Source of the DNA: Treponema sp. UBA1233
Lineage (GTDB): Bacteria; Spirochaetota; Spirochaetia; Treponematales; Treponemataceae
Length of the DNA stretch: 64,000 nt
Assembly: GCA_002309305.1 (NCBI GenBank)
Contig: DBWR01000021.1
Location: 22,418-86,417, forward strand
Direction: 5' to 3'
Shown: positions 8,472 through 18,525 of the stretch, piece after piece
Position numbering within the stretch: position 1 is the stretch's first letter
Layout: each line of letters starts with the position of its first letter
Position numbers and translations under genes: made by a program
Notes under the pieces: generated by a model
The model's database searches: none
Told to the model about the DNA's origin: nothing
What the model saw: the letters and a program-made list of their open reading frames with translations, nothing else

Positions 8472-10004
8472 TTACCGTGCGTATTCGATGATTCGTGTTT
8501 CGCGGATCATTGTAATCTTTATGCGTCCAGGATAACGCAGGTCGTTTTCGATTTGTTTTGCAATATCCTTTGCAAGTTCCTTAACCTGATCATCCGGAAT
8601 CTTTTCGTTGTTGACAAGAATGCGGAGTTCACGTCCAGCCTGAATTGCATATGCCTGTTCAACACCATTGAATTTCTTTGCGATTTCCTCAAGGTTTTCA
8701 AGGCGTTTTGCGTAATTGTCCACGGTTTCGCGTCTTGCTCCGGGACGTGCGGCACTAATTGCATCCGCTATCTGAACGATGATGGCTTCTACAGTCTCCG
8801 GTTCGGTATCGTTGTGGTGGGCGGCTACGGCATTGACTACGCGTGGATCTTCTCCCATCTTGCGTACCATTTCGGCACCAACTTCTGCGTGGTTCTGGTC
8901 ACTGTCTGTCTCTGCACCCTTACCGATGTCATGCAGCAGGGCGGCTCTTTTGGCAAGGTCGCGGTTTGCTCCCACTTCTGAGGCAATCATGCTTGCAAGT
9001 TCTGCAACTTCCTTTGAGTGTACGAGAACGTTCTGACCGTAACTTGTGCGGAAATGAAGTCGTCCAAGTGCGCGTACGGCATCCTGACCCATGTTGTGGA
9101 TTCCAAGATCAAAGAGGACTTTTTCACCTTCTTCATAAATCTTCTGCTGAATCTCACGGGTAACCTTCTGTACGACTTCCTCAATTCTTGCGGGATGAAT
9201 GCGTCCGTCGGTAATCAGGCGCTCCAAAGCCTCGCGTGCAATTTCCTTGCGTACGGGGTCAAAGCAGCTGATGACTACGGCTTCTGGTGTGTCGTCGATG
9301 ATGATGTCAACTCCGGTGAGCGTTTCAAGAGCGCGGATGTTGCGTCCTTCACGTCCGATGATGCGACCCTTCATCTCATCGCTTGGCAGTGATACCGTTG
9401 CAACAGAGATTTCACTTGTGGTTTCGGTGGCAAGCCTCTGAATCGTTGTAACCAGAATTTCCTGTGCCTTTTTCTCGGCAGTGAGTTGGGCTTCCTGGTC
9501 AATCTTGTTCAAGAGGGCCTGTGCGTCGTGGCGTGCATCGTTTTCGAGGTTTTGAATGATAAGGGCCTTTGCCTCTGCCTGTGTGAGTCCTGAAATGCGT
9601 TCAAGCTCGTGGCGGAGTGTTTCTTCCTTTTCGTTCAGTTCGTTTTCCCGATGTTCCATTTGTGTAAGCCGGGTCTGGAATTCCTTGTCCTTTTTGTCCA
9701 TCTCCTGGCTGCGCTGTTCAAGAAGTTCCTCTTTTTTGCTTACACGGTTTTCATAAACTTGCAATTCCTTGCGGCGTTCGCGGTTCTCCCGTTCCTGCTG
9801 GTTTCGGTCCTGAATGAGTTGTTCTTTTGCTTGGAGCTGAGCCTCTTTTTTAAGGGCTTCGGCTTCTTTTATGGCATCCTGTTTAACACGCTCGGCCTTT
9901 TGCTCCGAGGCGGAAAGTTGAAATCTGGCATAAACCCAGCGAATAGTCCATCCAAGAACAATTCCGGCAATGGGAAGAACAATGTACAAAACTAATTGTG
10001 GCAT
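8472..10004 (-). CDS. rny: Ribonuclease Y
   Basis: 510 aa, the usual length. It is the membrane-anchored endoribonuclease that starts mRNA decay in bacteria lacking RNase E. The N-terminal anchor (LVLYIVLPIAGIVLGWTIRWV) is followed by a long charged coiled coil (about 30-200, QAKEQLIQDRNQQERENRER). Then come a KH RNA-binding domain with GRIIGREGRNIRALE (about 215-230) and the HD phosphohydrolase domain with LLHDIGKG (about 355) and the later AAHHND. All metal ligands expected of the HD domain appear present. It is monocistronic, with the divergent arginine operon upstream and a hairpin terminator downstream. Confidence 0.97.
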   Translation of the reverse strand: MPQLVLYIVLPIAGIVLGWTIRWVYARFQLSASEQKAERVKQDAIKEAEALKKEAQLQAKEQLIQDRNQQERENRERRKELQVYENRVSKKEELLEQRSQEMDKKDKEFQTRLTQMEHRENELNEKEETLRHELERISGLTQAEAKALIIQNLENDARHDAQALLNKIDQEAQLTAEKKAQEILVTTIQRLATETTSEISVATVSLPSDEMKGRIIGREGRNIRALETLTGVDIIIDDTPEAVVISCFDPVRKEIAREALERLITDGRIHPARIEEVVQKVTREIQQKIYEEGEKVLFDLGIHNMGQDAVRALGRLHFRTSYGQNVLVHSKEVAELASMIASEVGANRDLAKRAALLHDIGKGAETDSDQNHAEVGAEMVRKMGEDPRVVNAVAAHHNDTEPETVEAIIVQIADAISAARPGARRETVDNYAKRLENLEEIAKKFNGVEQAYAIQAGRELRILVNNEKIPDDQVKELAKDIAKQIENDLRYPGRIKITMIRETRIIEYAR

Positions 10005-10124
10005 TTTTGTTCTCCATTGTTATTATTGTAGAATTATTCAATTACATAGTAGAATATTACAGAATTATTGTCAAACACTTTTCTTAAAAAAACCTAAAGA
10101 AATTGAAAATTTTTTCACATTCAT

Positions 10125-10160
10125 ATTGATAAAACTGTATAAAATTACTATAATTATACA
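10125..10160 (+). promoter_or_regulatory. argJBD promoter with overlapping inverted repeat
   Basis: TTGATA (10125-10130), 18 nt, TATAAT (10149-10154). An inverted repeat TGTATAA (10136-10142) / TTATACA (10154-10160) covers the spacer and the -10. It could be the operator of an arginine-responsive repressor, although the spacing differs from a standard ARG box. A repressor binding here would block the polymerase. Confidence 0.5.
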
Positions 10161-10186
10161 AAAATACTTTTAAGGAGTGCATAAAA

Positions 10187-11458
10187 ATGCAGTTTATTGA
10201 TGGCGGAGTTACAGCTCCTCAGGGATTTACCGCAAGTGGAATACTGTGCGGAATCAAAAAAGGCCGGACCAAGAATGATACGGCCCTTATTTTCAGCGAG
10301 AAACCCTGTGCTGCTGCCGGGGTTTTCACTCAAAACCGGGTTAAGGCAGAATGTGTCAAGCTTACCCGCCGTAACATCGCAAACGGTGTGATGCAGGCTG
10401 CAATTGCCAACAGCGGTAACGCCAATGCATGTACGGGCCAGCAGGGTGCGGAAAATGCAATGCGCATGGCAAAGGCCGCCGCTGATGCACTCGGTATCAA
10501 GGCAGAAGATGTGGTGGTATGTTCAACCGGTGTAATCGGTGTTCAGCTCCCTGTTGAAAAAATCGAGGACCACATTCAGGAACTCAAGAATTCTCTCAGC
10601 AAGGAAGGCCACAAGGAAGCGCGTGTTGCCATAATGACTACCGACACCCACTACAAGGAATGTGCGGTGGAAACCCAGATAGGCGGAAAAACAGTACATA
10701 TCGGTGCAATGTGCAAGGGTAGCGGAATGATCCACATCAACATGGGCACGATGCTCGCGTTCATTACGACAGACTGTGCCATAAGCGCCCAAATGCTCCA
10801 GAAGGCACTGAACATGTCCGTTCAGAAAACATACAACTGTGTTTCTGTTGACGGAGACACATCCACAAACGACACGCTTACGGTTCTTGCCAACGGTATG
10901 GCGGGAAATGCGGAGATTGTCGCGGAGGGTGCGGATTTTGATGCGTTCATGGAGGCGTTCAATGCCCTGAACACCCAGATGGCGATGAAGATTGCCGGAG
11001 ACGGTGAGGGTGCCACACGTTTGATTGAATGCAGGGTCAGCGGTGCAAAGGATGAGGAGACAGCCCGCGTGCTTGCAAAGAGCCTTATTTCATCAAGCCT
11101 GGTAAAGGCCGCCATCTTTGGAAAGGATGCAAACTTCGGACGTTTCCTTTGTGCAATGGGATATTCAGGTGCGGACTTTGATCCGGACAAGGTGACGATT
11201 TCTTACAGGAGCCATGAGGGAGCCCAAAGGCATGGAGCCACTGACATAATCGGTGCAAATGACGGCAAGGAAAAAAGCGTGATGGTCTTTGAAAAAGGTG
11301 TTCCGCTTGTCTTTGATGAGGAAAAGGCCCTTGATGTTCTGAATGAAGATGAAATAATTGTCGATGTTGTATGTGGTGACGGTACTGCCTCTGGAACTGC
11401 CTGGGGATGTGACCTTACCTACGAATACGTAAAGATTAACGGTGATTACAGGACTTGA
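10187..11458 (+). CDS. argJ: Bifunctional glutamate N-acetyltransferase / ornithine acetyltransferase
   Basis: 423 aa, full length for the family. ArgJ moves the acetyl group from N-acetylornithine to glutamate (and often makes N-acetylglutamate from acetyl-CoA), closing the cyclic arginine pathway in the cytoplasm. It is an Ntn-type protein that self-cleaves before a threonine. The site is visible as [20 protein letters not shown] (about 180), where the Thr of GTML is the new N-terminal nucleophile; most members have AT rather than GT here. The C-terminal [15 protein letters not shown] block is also conserved. Start ATG follows AAGGAG. It is the first gene of argJ-argB-argD. No argC or argF is in the window. 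Confidence 0.96.
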   Translation: MQFIDGGVTAPQGFTASGILCGIKKGRTKNDTALIFSEKPCAAAGVFTQNRVKAECVKLTRRNIANGVMQAAIANSGNANACTGQQGAENAMRMAKAAADALGIKAEDVVVCSTGVIGVQLPVEKIEDHIQELKNSLSKEGHKEARVAIMTTDTHYKECAVETQIGGKTVHIGAMCKGSGMIHINMGTMLAFITTDCAISAQMLQKALNMSVQKTYNCVSVDGDTSTNDTLTVLANGMAGNAEIVAEGADFDAFMEAFNALNTQMAMKIAGDGEGATRLIECRVSGAKDEETARVLAKSLISSSLVKAAIFGKDANFGRFLCAMGYSGADFDPDKVTISYRSHEGAQRHGATDIIGANDGKEKSVMVFEKGVPLVFDEEKALDVLNEDEIIVDVVCGDGTASGTAWGCDLTYEYVKINGDYRT

Positions 11459-11466
11459 GGTTTGAC

Positions 11467-12363
11467 ATGAGTGAAGAAAACATAAATGCGGAAGATCCGC
11501 GGCTTGACAATTCAAAGTGGTCTGACGTTCTTGTGCAGGCGCTTCCGTACTTCAGGCACTGGGTGGGCAAGATTGTCGTTGTAAAATACGGCGGCAATGC
11601 AATGCTCAACGAGGAGCTAAAGGCGGACGTGATGGAAGACATCGTTCTCCTGAGTACAATCGGAATCAATGTTGTTCTTGTTCACGGCGGTGGTCCGGAA
11701 ATCAACAACATGCTTGAACGCGTCGGAAAGGAAAGCCATTTTGTAAACGGGCTAAGGTATACTGATGCGGAAGTGATGGAAATCGTCCAGATGGTGCTTA
11801 CGGGCAAACTGAACAAGGAAATCGTAGGACTCCTTTTGCAGAAGGGCGGAAAGGCTGTCGGCTTGAGCGGTGTTGACGCAGGACTCTTGCGTGCCAGAAA
11901 AATCGACAAGGACGGTCAGGACCTGGGTTTTGTCGGTGACGTAACGGAAGTAAACCCGGAAATCATCCAATCCCTTTTGAAGCAGGGCTTCATTCCTGTT
12001 GTCAGTACCGTGGCCTTGGGTGAATCGGGCGATTACAGCAAATACAACATCAATGCTGATACTGCAGCGGCAAAAATCGCAATCGCACTTGGGGCTGAAA
12101 AATTCGTTCAGCTTACGAACGTGCCGGGTGTGCTAAAGGATGTAAATGATCCCCACTCCCTGCTTCAGCGTATACGCATGTCCCAGATTCCAGAGATGAT
12201 AGAAAACGGAACGATAGCGGGCGGCATGATTCCAAAAATCGAATGCTGCATGCTTGCACGTAAGGGTGGTGTTCCGCGTACGCACATCATTGACGGACGT
12301 GTACCACACTCACTGTTGATAGAGATGTTCAGTGACCGTGGAATCGGCACGATGATTTATTGA
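11467..12363 (+). CDS. argB: Acetylglutamate kinase
   Basis: 298 aa. It phosphorylates N-acetylglutamate with ATP, the second step of arginine synthesis. I chose the ATG at 11467 because GAGG at 11457-11460 gives correct spacing; a TTG at 11455 overlaps the argJ stop and lies within the ribosome-binding site. The amino-acid-kinase fold is clear: KYGGNAM (nucleotide binding), [11 protein letters not shown] (substrate glycine loop), LSGVDAG and the C-terminal [12 protein letters not shown]. An N-terminal helix of about 25 residues before the kinase core ([14 protein letters not shown]) is typical of arginine-inhibited, hexameric enzymes, so feedback inhibition is likely. It lies 8 nt after argJ and 38 nt before argD. 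Confidence 0.96.
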   Translation: MSEENINAEDPRLDNSKWSDVLVQALPYFRHWVGKIVVVKYGGNAMLNEELKADVMEDIVLLSTIGINVVLVHGGGPEINNMLERVGKESHFVNGLRYTDAEVMEIVQMVLTGKLNKEIVGLLLQKGGKAVGLSGVDAGLLRARKIDKDGQDLGFVGDVTEVNPEIIQSLLKQGFIPVVSTVALGESGDYSKYNINADTAAAKIAIALGAEKFVQLTNVPGVLKDVNDPHSLLQRIRMSQIPEMIENGTIAGGMIPKIECCMLARKGGVPRTHIIDGRVPHSLLIEMFSDRGIGTMIY

Positions 12364-12401
12364 TGCCGTTCTAATGCAGAGATTTTTAGAGGAGAATTAT
12401 T

Positions 12402-13562
12402 ATGGGAAGCAAGATAGTTGTAAATAATTACGGGTCATTTGACGTGACCTTTAAAAGCGGAAAAGGTTCGACCCTGACCGACGTAAACGGAAAAAAATAC
12501 ATAGACTTTCTGGCGGGTATTGCTGTAAATGCTTTGGGACATGGTTACAAGCCCCTGGTCAAGGCAATCTCCAGTCAGGCATCAAAGCAGATTCACGTGT
12601 GTAATTATTATCTGAGCGACACTGGAACTGCCTATGCAAAGGAACTTTTAAACGCCACCGGATTCGACGGAGTGTATTTTGGAAACAGCGGTGCCGAGGC
12701 AAATGAAGCCGCAATCAAGCTTGCAAGAAAATACGGTCAGTTGAACGGCGGCATGAAGAGAAAAACAATTGTTACGCTTGAGCACTCTTTCCACGGAAGA
12801 ACCCTCGCGACAATCAAGGCAACCGGACAGGAAAGATTTCATCCGGACTGCTTTGCTCCATATCCTGAGGGATTCAAGACGATTAAGCCAAACGACTGGG
12901 ACGCGATTAAAACCGCATTTGACGATACAACCGCAGCATTTATGGTGGAATGCGTACAGGGTGAGGGTGGAGTGAACCTTGTGGACAAAAAGTGGCTGCA
13001 GCTGGCATGTGACGAAGCCAGAAGGGCAGGTGCAATAGTCATTGCCGACGAAGTTCAAACCGGAATGGGAAGAACCGGAAGCCTTCTTGCAAGCGAACAG
13101 CTTATGTTCAATCCGGAAGTGGTAACTCTTGCAAAGGGTATAGCGGGAGGAGTTCCTATGGGTGCAATCCTGTTCAGGGGAAAGGCAACCGGAGTTTTCC
13201 AGGCTGGAGACCATCAGTCAACTTTCGGTGGAAATCCTCTGGCATGTGCGGCCGCAAGGGTAGTGCTCAAAACCCTCAAGGGACCGGATTTCCTTGCCAA
13301 GGTAACCGAAAAAGGCGAGTTCATGCGGTCTACGATAAAAAGCTGGAACCTTCCTGTCATAAAGGATGTAAGGGGATTGGGCCTGATGACTGGTGTTCAG
13401 ATTGAAGGTGATCCTGTTGCATACGAGGTTGCATGTCTTGATGCGGGACTTTTGCTTGCCACTGCCGGAAGCGATGTCTTGAGGCTTGTTCCTCCGCTAA
13501 ACATCAGCAAAAAGGAACTTAAAGCCGGTCTTGAAATACTTCATCAGGTATTGGCAAAATAA
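12402..13562 (+). CDS. argD: Acetylornithine aminotransferase
   Basis: 386 aa, a class III PLP-dependent aminotransferase that converts N-acetylglutamate semialdehyde to N-acetylornithine. Visible motifs are GNSGAEANEAAIKLARK (cofactor phosphate region), HSFHGRT, VIADEVQTGMGRTG (the Asp that holds the pyridine ring) and TLAKGIAGGVPMGA, whose Lys is the Schiff-base residue. The C-terminal VLRLVPPLNIS is standard. It is the last gene of the arginine operon and converges on the next gene with only 2 nt between the two stop codons. No hairpin separates them. Confidence 0.95.
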   Translation: MGSKIVVNNYGSFDVTFKSGKGSTLTDVNGKKYIDFLAGIAVNALGHGYKPLVKAISSQASKQIHVCNYYLSDTGTAYAKELLNATGFDGVYFGNSGAEANEAAIKLARKYGQLNGGMKRKTIVTLEHSFHGRTLATIKATGQERFHPDCFAPYPEGFKTIKPNDWDAIKTAFDDTTAAFMVECVQGEGGVNLVDKKWLQLACDEARRAGAIVIADEVQTGMGRTGSLLASEQLMFNPEVVTLAKGIAGGVPMGAILFRGKATGVFQAGDHQSTFGGNPLACAAARVVLKTLKGPDFLAKVTEKGEFMRSTIKSWNLPVIKDVRGLGLMTGVQIEGDPVAYEVACLDAGLLLATAGSDVLRLVPPLNISKKELKAGLEILHQVLAK

Positions 13563-13564
13563 GC

Positions 13565-15100
13565 TTACTCCAAGGGTTCTCCCAATTCCTGGAAATGGCG
13601 GGTCAACAGCAGGACATGGTCTTCGGAAGCATAGCTTTTGGACGGGCTCAATACATAGGGCACAAGGACCATTTCTGAAGTGTTGGCCTCTCCATCCTGG
13701 GTTTGTCCGTAGCTTATGCTGTAGGTCTTTGAGAAGACGGGTGTTTCTGTCGCTGACCTGAATTGAATGTAAGCTCCATCCCCATAATCAAGGGCAACAT
13801 AACTTCCTGCGTCATTTACAGTGTCCCCCACGGCGATGTAATTTCCGTCGGTAAAGGTGACTATTGTTCCGTCGGGCATCCTCCAGTCCGGTCCTGACTC
13901 AAGGTTCTGCACATAGGGTTTTGCAATGGATTCACGGTTGCCCTGAGACTTGATGTAGGCCGTTGCGTCGTTCATCTTTTTGTAGTCTCCGTTCCATTCC
14001 GCTCCCTCGGCAACAAGAATGCGAAGGTCGTCATGCATGATGACCCTTACTTCATCCGTGCTCCTTAGCGAAACGTCAACCCTACGCTGAAGGTTTTGAA
14101 TCTCCAGGTTTGTGGCGGTGATGTATATTCCGTTCCTTCGTACCAGGTTGTTCTGCCAGTCAAACACTTCCTCCTGGTTTTTCAAGAGGAAGATGATCTG
14201 CTTGTTATCCCAGTCAAAGAATATGTAATGCAGGTCCTTTGTATGTTCGTCGGTCTTGTACCAAAGGCCGTTCAAAAACTTTGCAAACGTGTCTTTTGAA
14301 CCGTCCTGTATTCTTGCCATGTCTGCTGCGGAAATGTTTGCTCCAACCTGCCTGATTTGTTCTGCCAGCTCGTAGCGTCCCAGTTCTTCGTTCCAGTCGT
14401 AGCGTGACTGAATCTGGTCGGTGGAATTGGGGTGGGCCGGATCTGCCGTGTTCATGATGATGGAAAAACTGTCTCCATCGGCTCCTGTCAGGTTGTATGC
14501 GTCGGATCTGTCCGTCTGCTGTATGTAAATTGAACCGTCACATTCGAGGTTTGCTATCTGGGTCACAGATACTGCCGTTTCCGTCCTGGTGATGAAAAAT
14601 GCCTGAAGGACTTCGTTTCCCGTATCTACAAATCCCTGATATACGAGGGCTATCCTGTGGTCTCCTGTCAAATCGATTCCCGTATAGGAAAAAGTCTTTG
14701 CCTGGCGGATAGGGGTCGCAATGGATGCAAGACGTTCATATTCACCTTTCTGCGGGTTAAAGAGTCCGACTATAAGCGTAATGTATGGGCTGGATTCCGT
14801 GCGTATGGCGTTTACCTGATCGGCATTCAAGTCACCGTCAAAATCCATGTCCACTGTGGAAATCAAAGTCTCGTCCGGATTGAGCGGAACAAGGGATACC
14901 ATTTCCGGATCCATGTATGGAGAGGTTGAACCGTCAAGATCTTCATCTTCCGCATCCTGGTCACCATTGATTTTGGGAACAACAACGCGGGATGCCGTTA
15001 CCTTTTCTTCCGGGGCTGTAAAATACCTGTGCTGTATGTAAATCAGGGCTATTGCTCCGATTGCCAGTACAAAAACTGCAAAAACAACTTTCTTATGCAT
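13565..15100 (-). CDS. Membrane-anchored extracytoplasmic protein of treponemal type (possibly related to the pallilysin-like adhesins)
   Basis: 511 aa. An N-terminal hydrophobic stretch (VVFAVFVLAIGAIALIYI) serves as signal or anchor and has no lipobox Cys. The next ~200 residues have FG-GAP/calcium-loop character: DMDFDGDLNADQ near 83-94 is an EF-hand-like D-x-D-x-D pattern, and TGIDLTGDHRIALVYQG follows. The C-terminal ~220 residues are beta-rich and start with WYKTDEHTKDLHYIFFDWDN. From memory, treponemes carry 'pallilysin-related adhesin' proteins of this size and layout, but I cannot check that here, and no HEXXH metalloprotease motif is present. It lies 3 nt downstream of galE and is probably cotranscribed, which may hint at a cell-surface role. 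Confidence 0.55.
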   Translation of the reverse strand: MHKKVVFAVFVLAIGAIALIYIQHRYFTAPEEKVTASRVVVPKINGDQDAEDEDLDGSTSPYMDPEMVSLVPLNPDETLISTVDMDFDGDLNADQVNAIRTESSPYITLIVGLFNPQKGEYERLASIATPIRQAKTFSYTGIDLTGDHRIALVYQGFVDTGNEVLQAFFITRTETAVSVTQIANLECDGSIYIQQTDRSDAYNLTGADGDSFSIIMNTADPAHPNSTDQIQSRYDWNEELGRYELAEQIRQVGANISAADMARIQDGSKDTFAKFLNGLWYKTDEHTKDLHYIFFDWDNKQIIFLLKNQEEVFDWQNNLVRRNGIYITATNLEIQNLQRRVDVSLRSTDEVRVIMHDDLRILVAEGAEWNGDYKKMNDATAYIKSQGNRESIAKPYVQNLESGPDWRMPDGTIVTFTDGNYIAVGDTVNDAGSYVALDYGDGAYIQFRSATETPVFSKTYSISYGQTQDGEANTSEMVLVPYVLSPSKSYASEDHVLLLTRHFQELGEPLE

Positions 15101-15103
15101 ATT

Positions 15104-16081
15104 TTATTTTCCGTAATACCTTTTGTATGCCTTCCATGTGGTGTCCAAAAGGGTGTTGATGTCACTGTATTTTGGCTCCCAGCCGAGCTTTTCCTTTGCT
15201 AGAGCTGAACTGGCCGTAAGCTGTGCGGGGTCTCCGGGACGACGTGCGACATATTCTGCCTTGATGTCTACTCCGGTAATCTTTTTTGCCGCCTCAAGCA
15301 TTTCGGTGACTGTGATTCCTGTTCCTGTTCCAAGATTCAGAGTCAGGCTTTCTTTTTTTGACGTGATGTATTCAAGTGCAAGAACATGTGCCGCAGCAAG
15401 GTCCGTGACATGGATGTAGTCGCGTATGCATGTTCCGTCGCGGGTGGGGTAGTCGTTTCCAAAGATGCTTAGCTTTTCCCTTTTTCCGCAGGCCGCCTCC
15501 ATGATTACCGGAAGCAGGTTGGCAGGATTGCGTTCAAGTCCATAGAGCACTCCCTCGGGGTCATATCCCGCCGCATTAAAATACCGCAGGGCCGCAAAGT
15601 GAAGTCCCTTGAGCTGTTCGTACCACTTCATGAATTCTTCTATCTTGAGTTTTGTAAAGCCGTAGTAGTTTTCAGGATTTTTCGGGTGGTTTTCGTCTAT
15701 GGGCAGATACTGTGGCTCACCAAAAACCGCCGCACTTGAAGAAAAGACCATGTTCAGGCAGTTGTGTGCCACCGCCGCATTAAGGATGTTCACGGTTCCG
15801 TTTATGTTGTTGACTGAGTATTTTTCGGGCTTTATCATGGACTCTCCGGCCGCCTTGAATGCTGCAAGGTCCACAAAGGCGTCAAATCCACGTTCAAAAG
15901 CGGAATCCAAGTCTTCGGGATGGAGGATTGAACCTGCAATAAAGTCATTTTCCGGGAAAAGGTTTTGAATCAGTCCGCTGGAAAGGTTGTCAAATACAGT
16001 AACTTTGTGTCCACGGGCCATAAGTTCCTTGACCACATGGCTTCCAATATAACCTGCTCCACCAATAACCAAAACTTTCAT
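15104..16081 (-). CDS. galE: UDP-glucose 4-epimerase
   Basis: 325 aa from the ATG at 16081, which follows AGGAGG with 6-7 nt spacing. An upstream ATG at 16102 would add MLRRRNC before the Rossmann strand and lacks a ribosome-binding site. The NAD-binding GGAGYIGSH motif (about 7-15), the catalytic pair in YYGFTKLKIEE (Tyr and Lys, Y-x3-K), the FNAAGYDPEG substrate loop and DGTCIRDYIHVTDLA identify an extended SDR epimerase interconverting UDP-glucose and UDP-galactose. Length fits GalE. It supplies galactose for surface glycans or uses dietary galactose. It is followed at 3 nt by an anchored surface-type protein. Confidence 0.93.
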   Translation of the reverse strand: MKVLVIGGAGYIGSHVVKELMARGHKVTVFDNLSSGLIQNLFPENDFIAGSILHPEDLDSAFERGFDAFVDLAAFKAAGESMIKPEKYSVNNINGTVNILNAAVAHNCLNMVFSSSAAVFGEPQYLPIDENHPKNPENYYGFTKLKIEEFMKWYEQLKGLHFAALRYFNAAGYDPEGVLYGLERNPANLLPVIMEAACGKREKLSIFGNDYPTRDGTCIRDYIHVTDLAAAHVLALEYITSKKESLTLNLGTGTGITVTEMLEAAKKITGVDIKAEYVARRPGDPAQLTASSALAKEKLGWEPKYSDINTLLDTTWKAYKRYYGK

Positions 16082-16220
16082 ACAGTTCCTCCTGCGTAAC
16101 ATACTTGTTTAATGATTGTTTCCATCATATAACAAACTGAACTTTTTAACAATACTGGAAAGTTGAAAGTTGAAAAGTGAAGGTTTTAGAGATTTTTCAT
16201 AAAATCAAGGCCCTGTTTGG

Positions 16221-16249
16221 TTGAATTTTAGTGAAATTTGCACTATATT
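16221..16249 (+). promoter_or_regulatory. Promoter of the cyclase-FecR-barrel operon
   Basis: TTGAAT (16221-16226), exactly 17 nt, TATATT (16244-16249). The predicted start at about 16256 is next to an ATG at 16258 that opens a 17-codon ORF. Confidence 0.6.
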
Positions 16250-16257
16250 TTACCGAT

Positions 16258-16311
16258 ATGATAGTGTGGGAGTTTTTAGAATTTCTACATATTTCAATTT
16301 TTTACCAGTAG
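16258..16311 (+). CDS. Possible leaderless 17-residue leader peptide
   Basis: ATG at 16258 and TAG at 16309-16311 encode MIVWEFLEFLHISIFYQ. The ATG lies 9 nt after the -10 box, so it would be read from a leaderless transcript. The stop is 9 nt before the cyclase start at 16321, and that start has only a weak GAGAGAA. Coupling of the cyclase to translation of this leader is possible. It is too short for certainty. Confidence 0.3.
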   Translation: MIVWEFLEFLHISIFYQ

Positions 16312-16320
16312 TTGAGAGAA

Positions 16321-18525
16321 ATGAGTAAAGAAGAGATAAAAACGACGGATAAAAAGAAGAAACGGGGTGGCATCCTTAGCCGTAACATTGGGGCCAAGCT
16401 GTCATTGATTATTGGAATAACGGTTATTTCATCACTGCTTATCGTAACTTTCATGACCAGTAATTTTATGGGTGATGATGTAAAGATAACGGCAGAAGAC
16501 AATAACCGTACCCTTAATTCCCGTTCAGCCGCATCAGCAGACGTTAAACTCACCAACATACGTTCCAACGTATTTCAGCTCCTGGACCTTATAAACGCGG
16601 CAGGAAGCGGTTCAAACGCCGCCATTGCAAGACAGGCACAGTCATTTTTCTTTGAGCGCAACTCAGATGTGGCCTTTATTGCCGTTCAGTCACTGGAAAA
16701 CATCAAGAGCGGGGACATCGCCAAAACTTCTTCAACCGACCTCCGCTTTTTCAACAACCACTTTTTCTCAATAAATGAGCTTGAAAACACCGTTGTGGAT
16801 GACTTTTTAAGCGCAAACACGGAAGACCTTGAGCGTTCATGCCTTGGAGAAACCATTGCATTGAATGCATCCCCATATTTCAACATTCCTGTAATCTCAC
16901 TTTTGTTCCCGTATACTGACAATGGAACCCAGCAGACCTGTGTAATCATCTTTTCCGTTGAATCCCTTTCAGAAGCCATAGGTTCAGGTTCCGGCTCAAC
17001 AACAAGCAATACATCGTTTGTTATCAACAACTACAACGACATCCTCCTGCATCCTGACGGGGAATTGGTACTTGCGGGCGCGGGATTCAGCAATCACCCT
17101 CTGGTACAGCAGCTCAGGCAGAACAATGACAACAATACTTCTAGCTTCCAGACCCTTTTTGAAATGGAAGAGGACGGCAAGAAGGAAAGATACTATGGAG
17201 CATACGAAAGGCTTTCCATCGGTGACATCGTGGTTTTGACCACAGTTCCGGAAAAAGTCGTTTTGGAAATGGTCGAAAGGACAAAGACTACCAACATCAG
17301 GATGACCCTTTTGATTTTCTTCATCTCCATTCCGTTCATGCTTTTCTTTGCACATCTGGCGATTTCAAAACCGCTCAAAATACTTACGGCTGCGGCAGAA
17401 GACATTTCCCGCGGTAACTTCAATACCGAAATAATTGACTCACTCAACAAAAAACGAAAGGACGAAATCGGTGTCTTGAACCAGGGTACGGCAGACGAAA
17501 GGGACTTCCTGAATACGTTTGCAAAATTCACGAACCAGGGCGTTGCAAAGGCAATTGCCACCAAGTCAATCGATTTTGAGCCTCACCTCAAGGACTGCAC
17601 CATATTCTTCAGCGACATCCGTGGATTTACAAAAATTTCCGACGGTTTCAAGGATCGCTTTGGAAACGAATCTGCTGCGGAAATCATCGGCTTCCTGAAC
17701 GACTACATGGGACGCATGGTTAACTGTGTATCCCTGAGCCACGGTAACATAGATAAATTCGAAGGCGACGCAATCATGGGCGTATGGGGACTTTTGCGCG
17801 AGGACAATCTTGATTACGAAAAGCTTCCTGACACCGACTTGAACAAGGCAAAGCTTCAGGCAGAACATGAGGCCCACGTCAAGGGTGATGCAGTAGACTG
17901 TATCCGAGGCATCATCAGCATGCGTTATGCCCTTATGGAATACAACAAGGCCGCAGAGGAATTCACTAAGCTCCATGCAGGTGAACCCAAGGCAAAGTAC
18001 AAGCCCCACATTCAGATTGGATGCGGTATAAATACAGGACGTGTAACCGCCGGTGTTATGGGTGGTGGAGAAAAGATGGAGTATACCGCAATTGGTGACG
18101 CCGTAAACTTCGCTTCCCGTACCGAAAGCACAAACAAGCCTTGTGGTACTGACATCCTGATTACAGAGGACACATACAACCTCCTCAAGATGGACTTTAT
18201 CCGCTGCCAGGAAAACCACTTTACGATTCCTGCAGAGAACATGGAAAGTGAGATTCTTGTTGAGCGTATCCCTGTAGGCATAGAAGTAAAGGGCAAAGGC
18301 GAACAGCATTTCTACGGTGTGGTCAACATGCCGAATTTTGATATTGAAAAATTCTTCAGGGGAAATAATCCTGATTTTAAGGCTGATCCGGACTGTCTCA
18401 AGGCGGTAGGCCCCACAGGACCAAAGACCCTGAATGAAGTAAGAACCCTGTTAGGTATTCCGATCCCAGATTTTGCAAAGGTAAACCTTAATGAAGAAGA
18501 AAACAAAACAGTCATTAAGCAGTAA
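16321..18525 (+). CDS. Membrane-bound class III adenylate/guanylate cyclase with extracytoplasmic sensor
   Basis: 734 aa from the ATG at 16321. A TTG at 16312 is less likely. Transmembrane segments lie at about 25-50 (IGAKLSLIIGITVISSLLIV) and 325-350 (MTLLIFFISIPFMLFFAHLA) and frame a ~280-residue extracytoplasmic domain of dCache-like character. A HAMP-like linker follows (ISKPLKILTAAAEDISRGNF). The catalytic domain begins at about 420 with FFSDIRGFTKIS (first metal Asp) and FEGDAIMGVWG (second metal Asp). After an insert rich in charged residues it continues with CGINTGRVTAGVMGGGEKMEYTAIGDAVNFASRTE. Lys in EKMEYTAIGD is typical of ATP-using cyclases, so cAMP is the likely product. It senses an external signal and makes a second messenger. 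The next gene overlaps its 3' end by 35 nt. Confidence 0.9.
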   Translation: MSKEEIKTTDKKKKRGGILSRNIGAKLSLIIGITVISSLLIVTFMTSNFMGDDVKITAEDNNRTLNSRSAASADVKLTNIRSNVFQLLDLINAAGSGSNAAIARQAQSFFFERNSDVAFIAVQSLENIKSGDIAKTSSTDLRFFNNHFFSINELENTVVDDFLSANTEDLERSCLGETIALNASPYFNIPVISLLFPYTDNGTQQTCVIIFSVESLSEAIGSGSGSTTSNTSFVINNYNDILLHPDGELVLAGAGFSNHPLVQQLRQNNDNNTSSFQTLFEMEEDGKKERYYGAYERLSIGDIVVLTTVPEKVVLEMVERTKTTNIRMTLLIFFISIPFMLFFAHLAISKPLKILTAAAEDISRGNFNTEIIDSLNKKRKDEIGVLNQGTADERDFLNTFAKFTNQGVAKAIATKSIDFEPHLKDCTIFFSDIRGFTKISDGFKDRFGNESAAEIIGFLNDYMGRMVNCVSLSHGNIDKFEGDAIMGVWGLLREDNLDYEKLPDTDLNKAKLQAEHEAHVKGDAVDCIRGIISMRYALMEYNKAAEEFTKLHAGEPKAKYKPHIQIGCGINTGRVTAGVMGGGEKMEYTAIGDAVNFASRTESTNKPCGTDILITEDTYNLLKMDFIRCQENHFTIPAENMESEILVERIPVGIEVKGKGEQHFYGVVNMPNFDIEKFFRGNNPDFKADPDCLKAVGPTGPKTLNEVRTLLGIPIPDFAKVNLNEEENKTVIKQ

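Noticed and set aside
13565..15100. HEXXH protease assignment for the anchored protein
   Set aside because: No HEXXH occurs in the sequence, so a metalloprotease call is not supported.
17566..18309. 247-codon minus-strand frame with many Val/Cys residues
   Set aside because: Lies wholly opposite the cyclase catalytic domain, whose motifs are intact.
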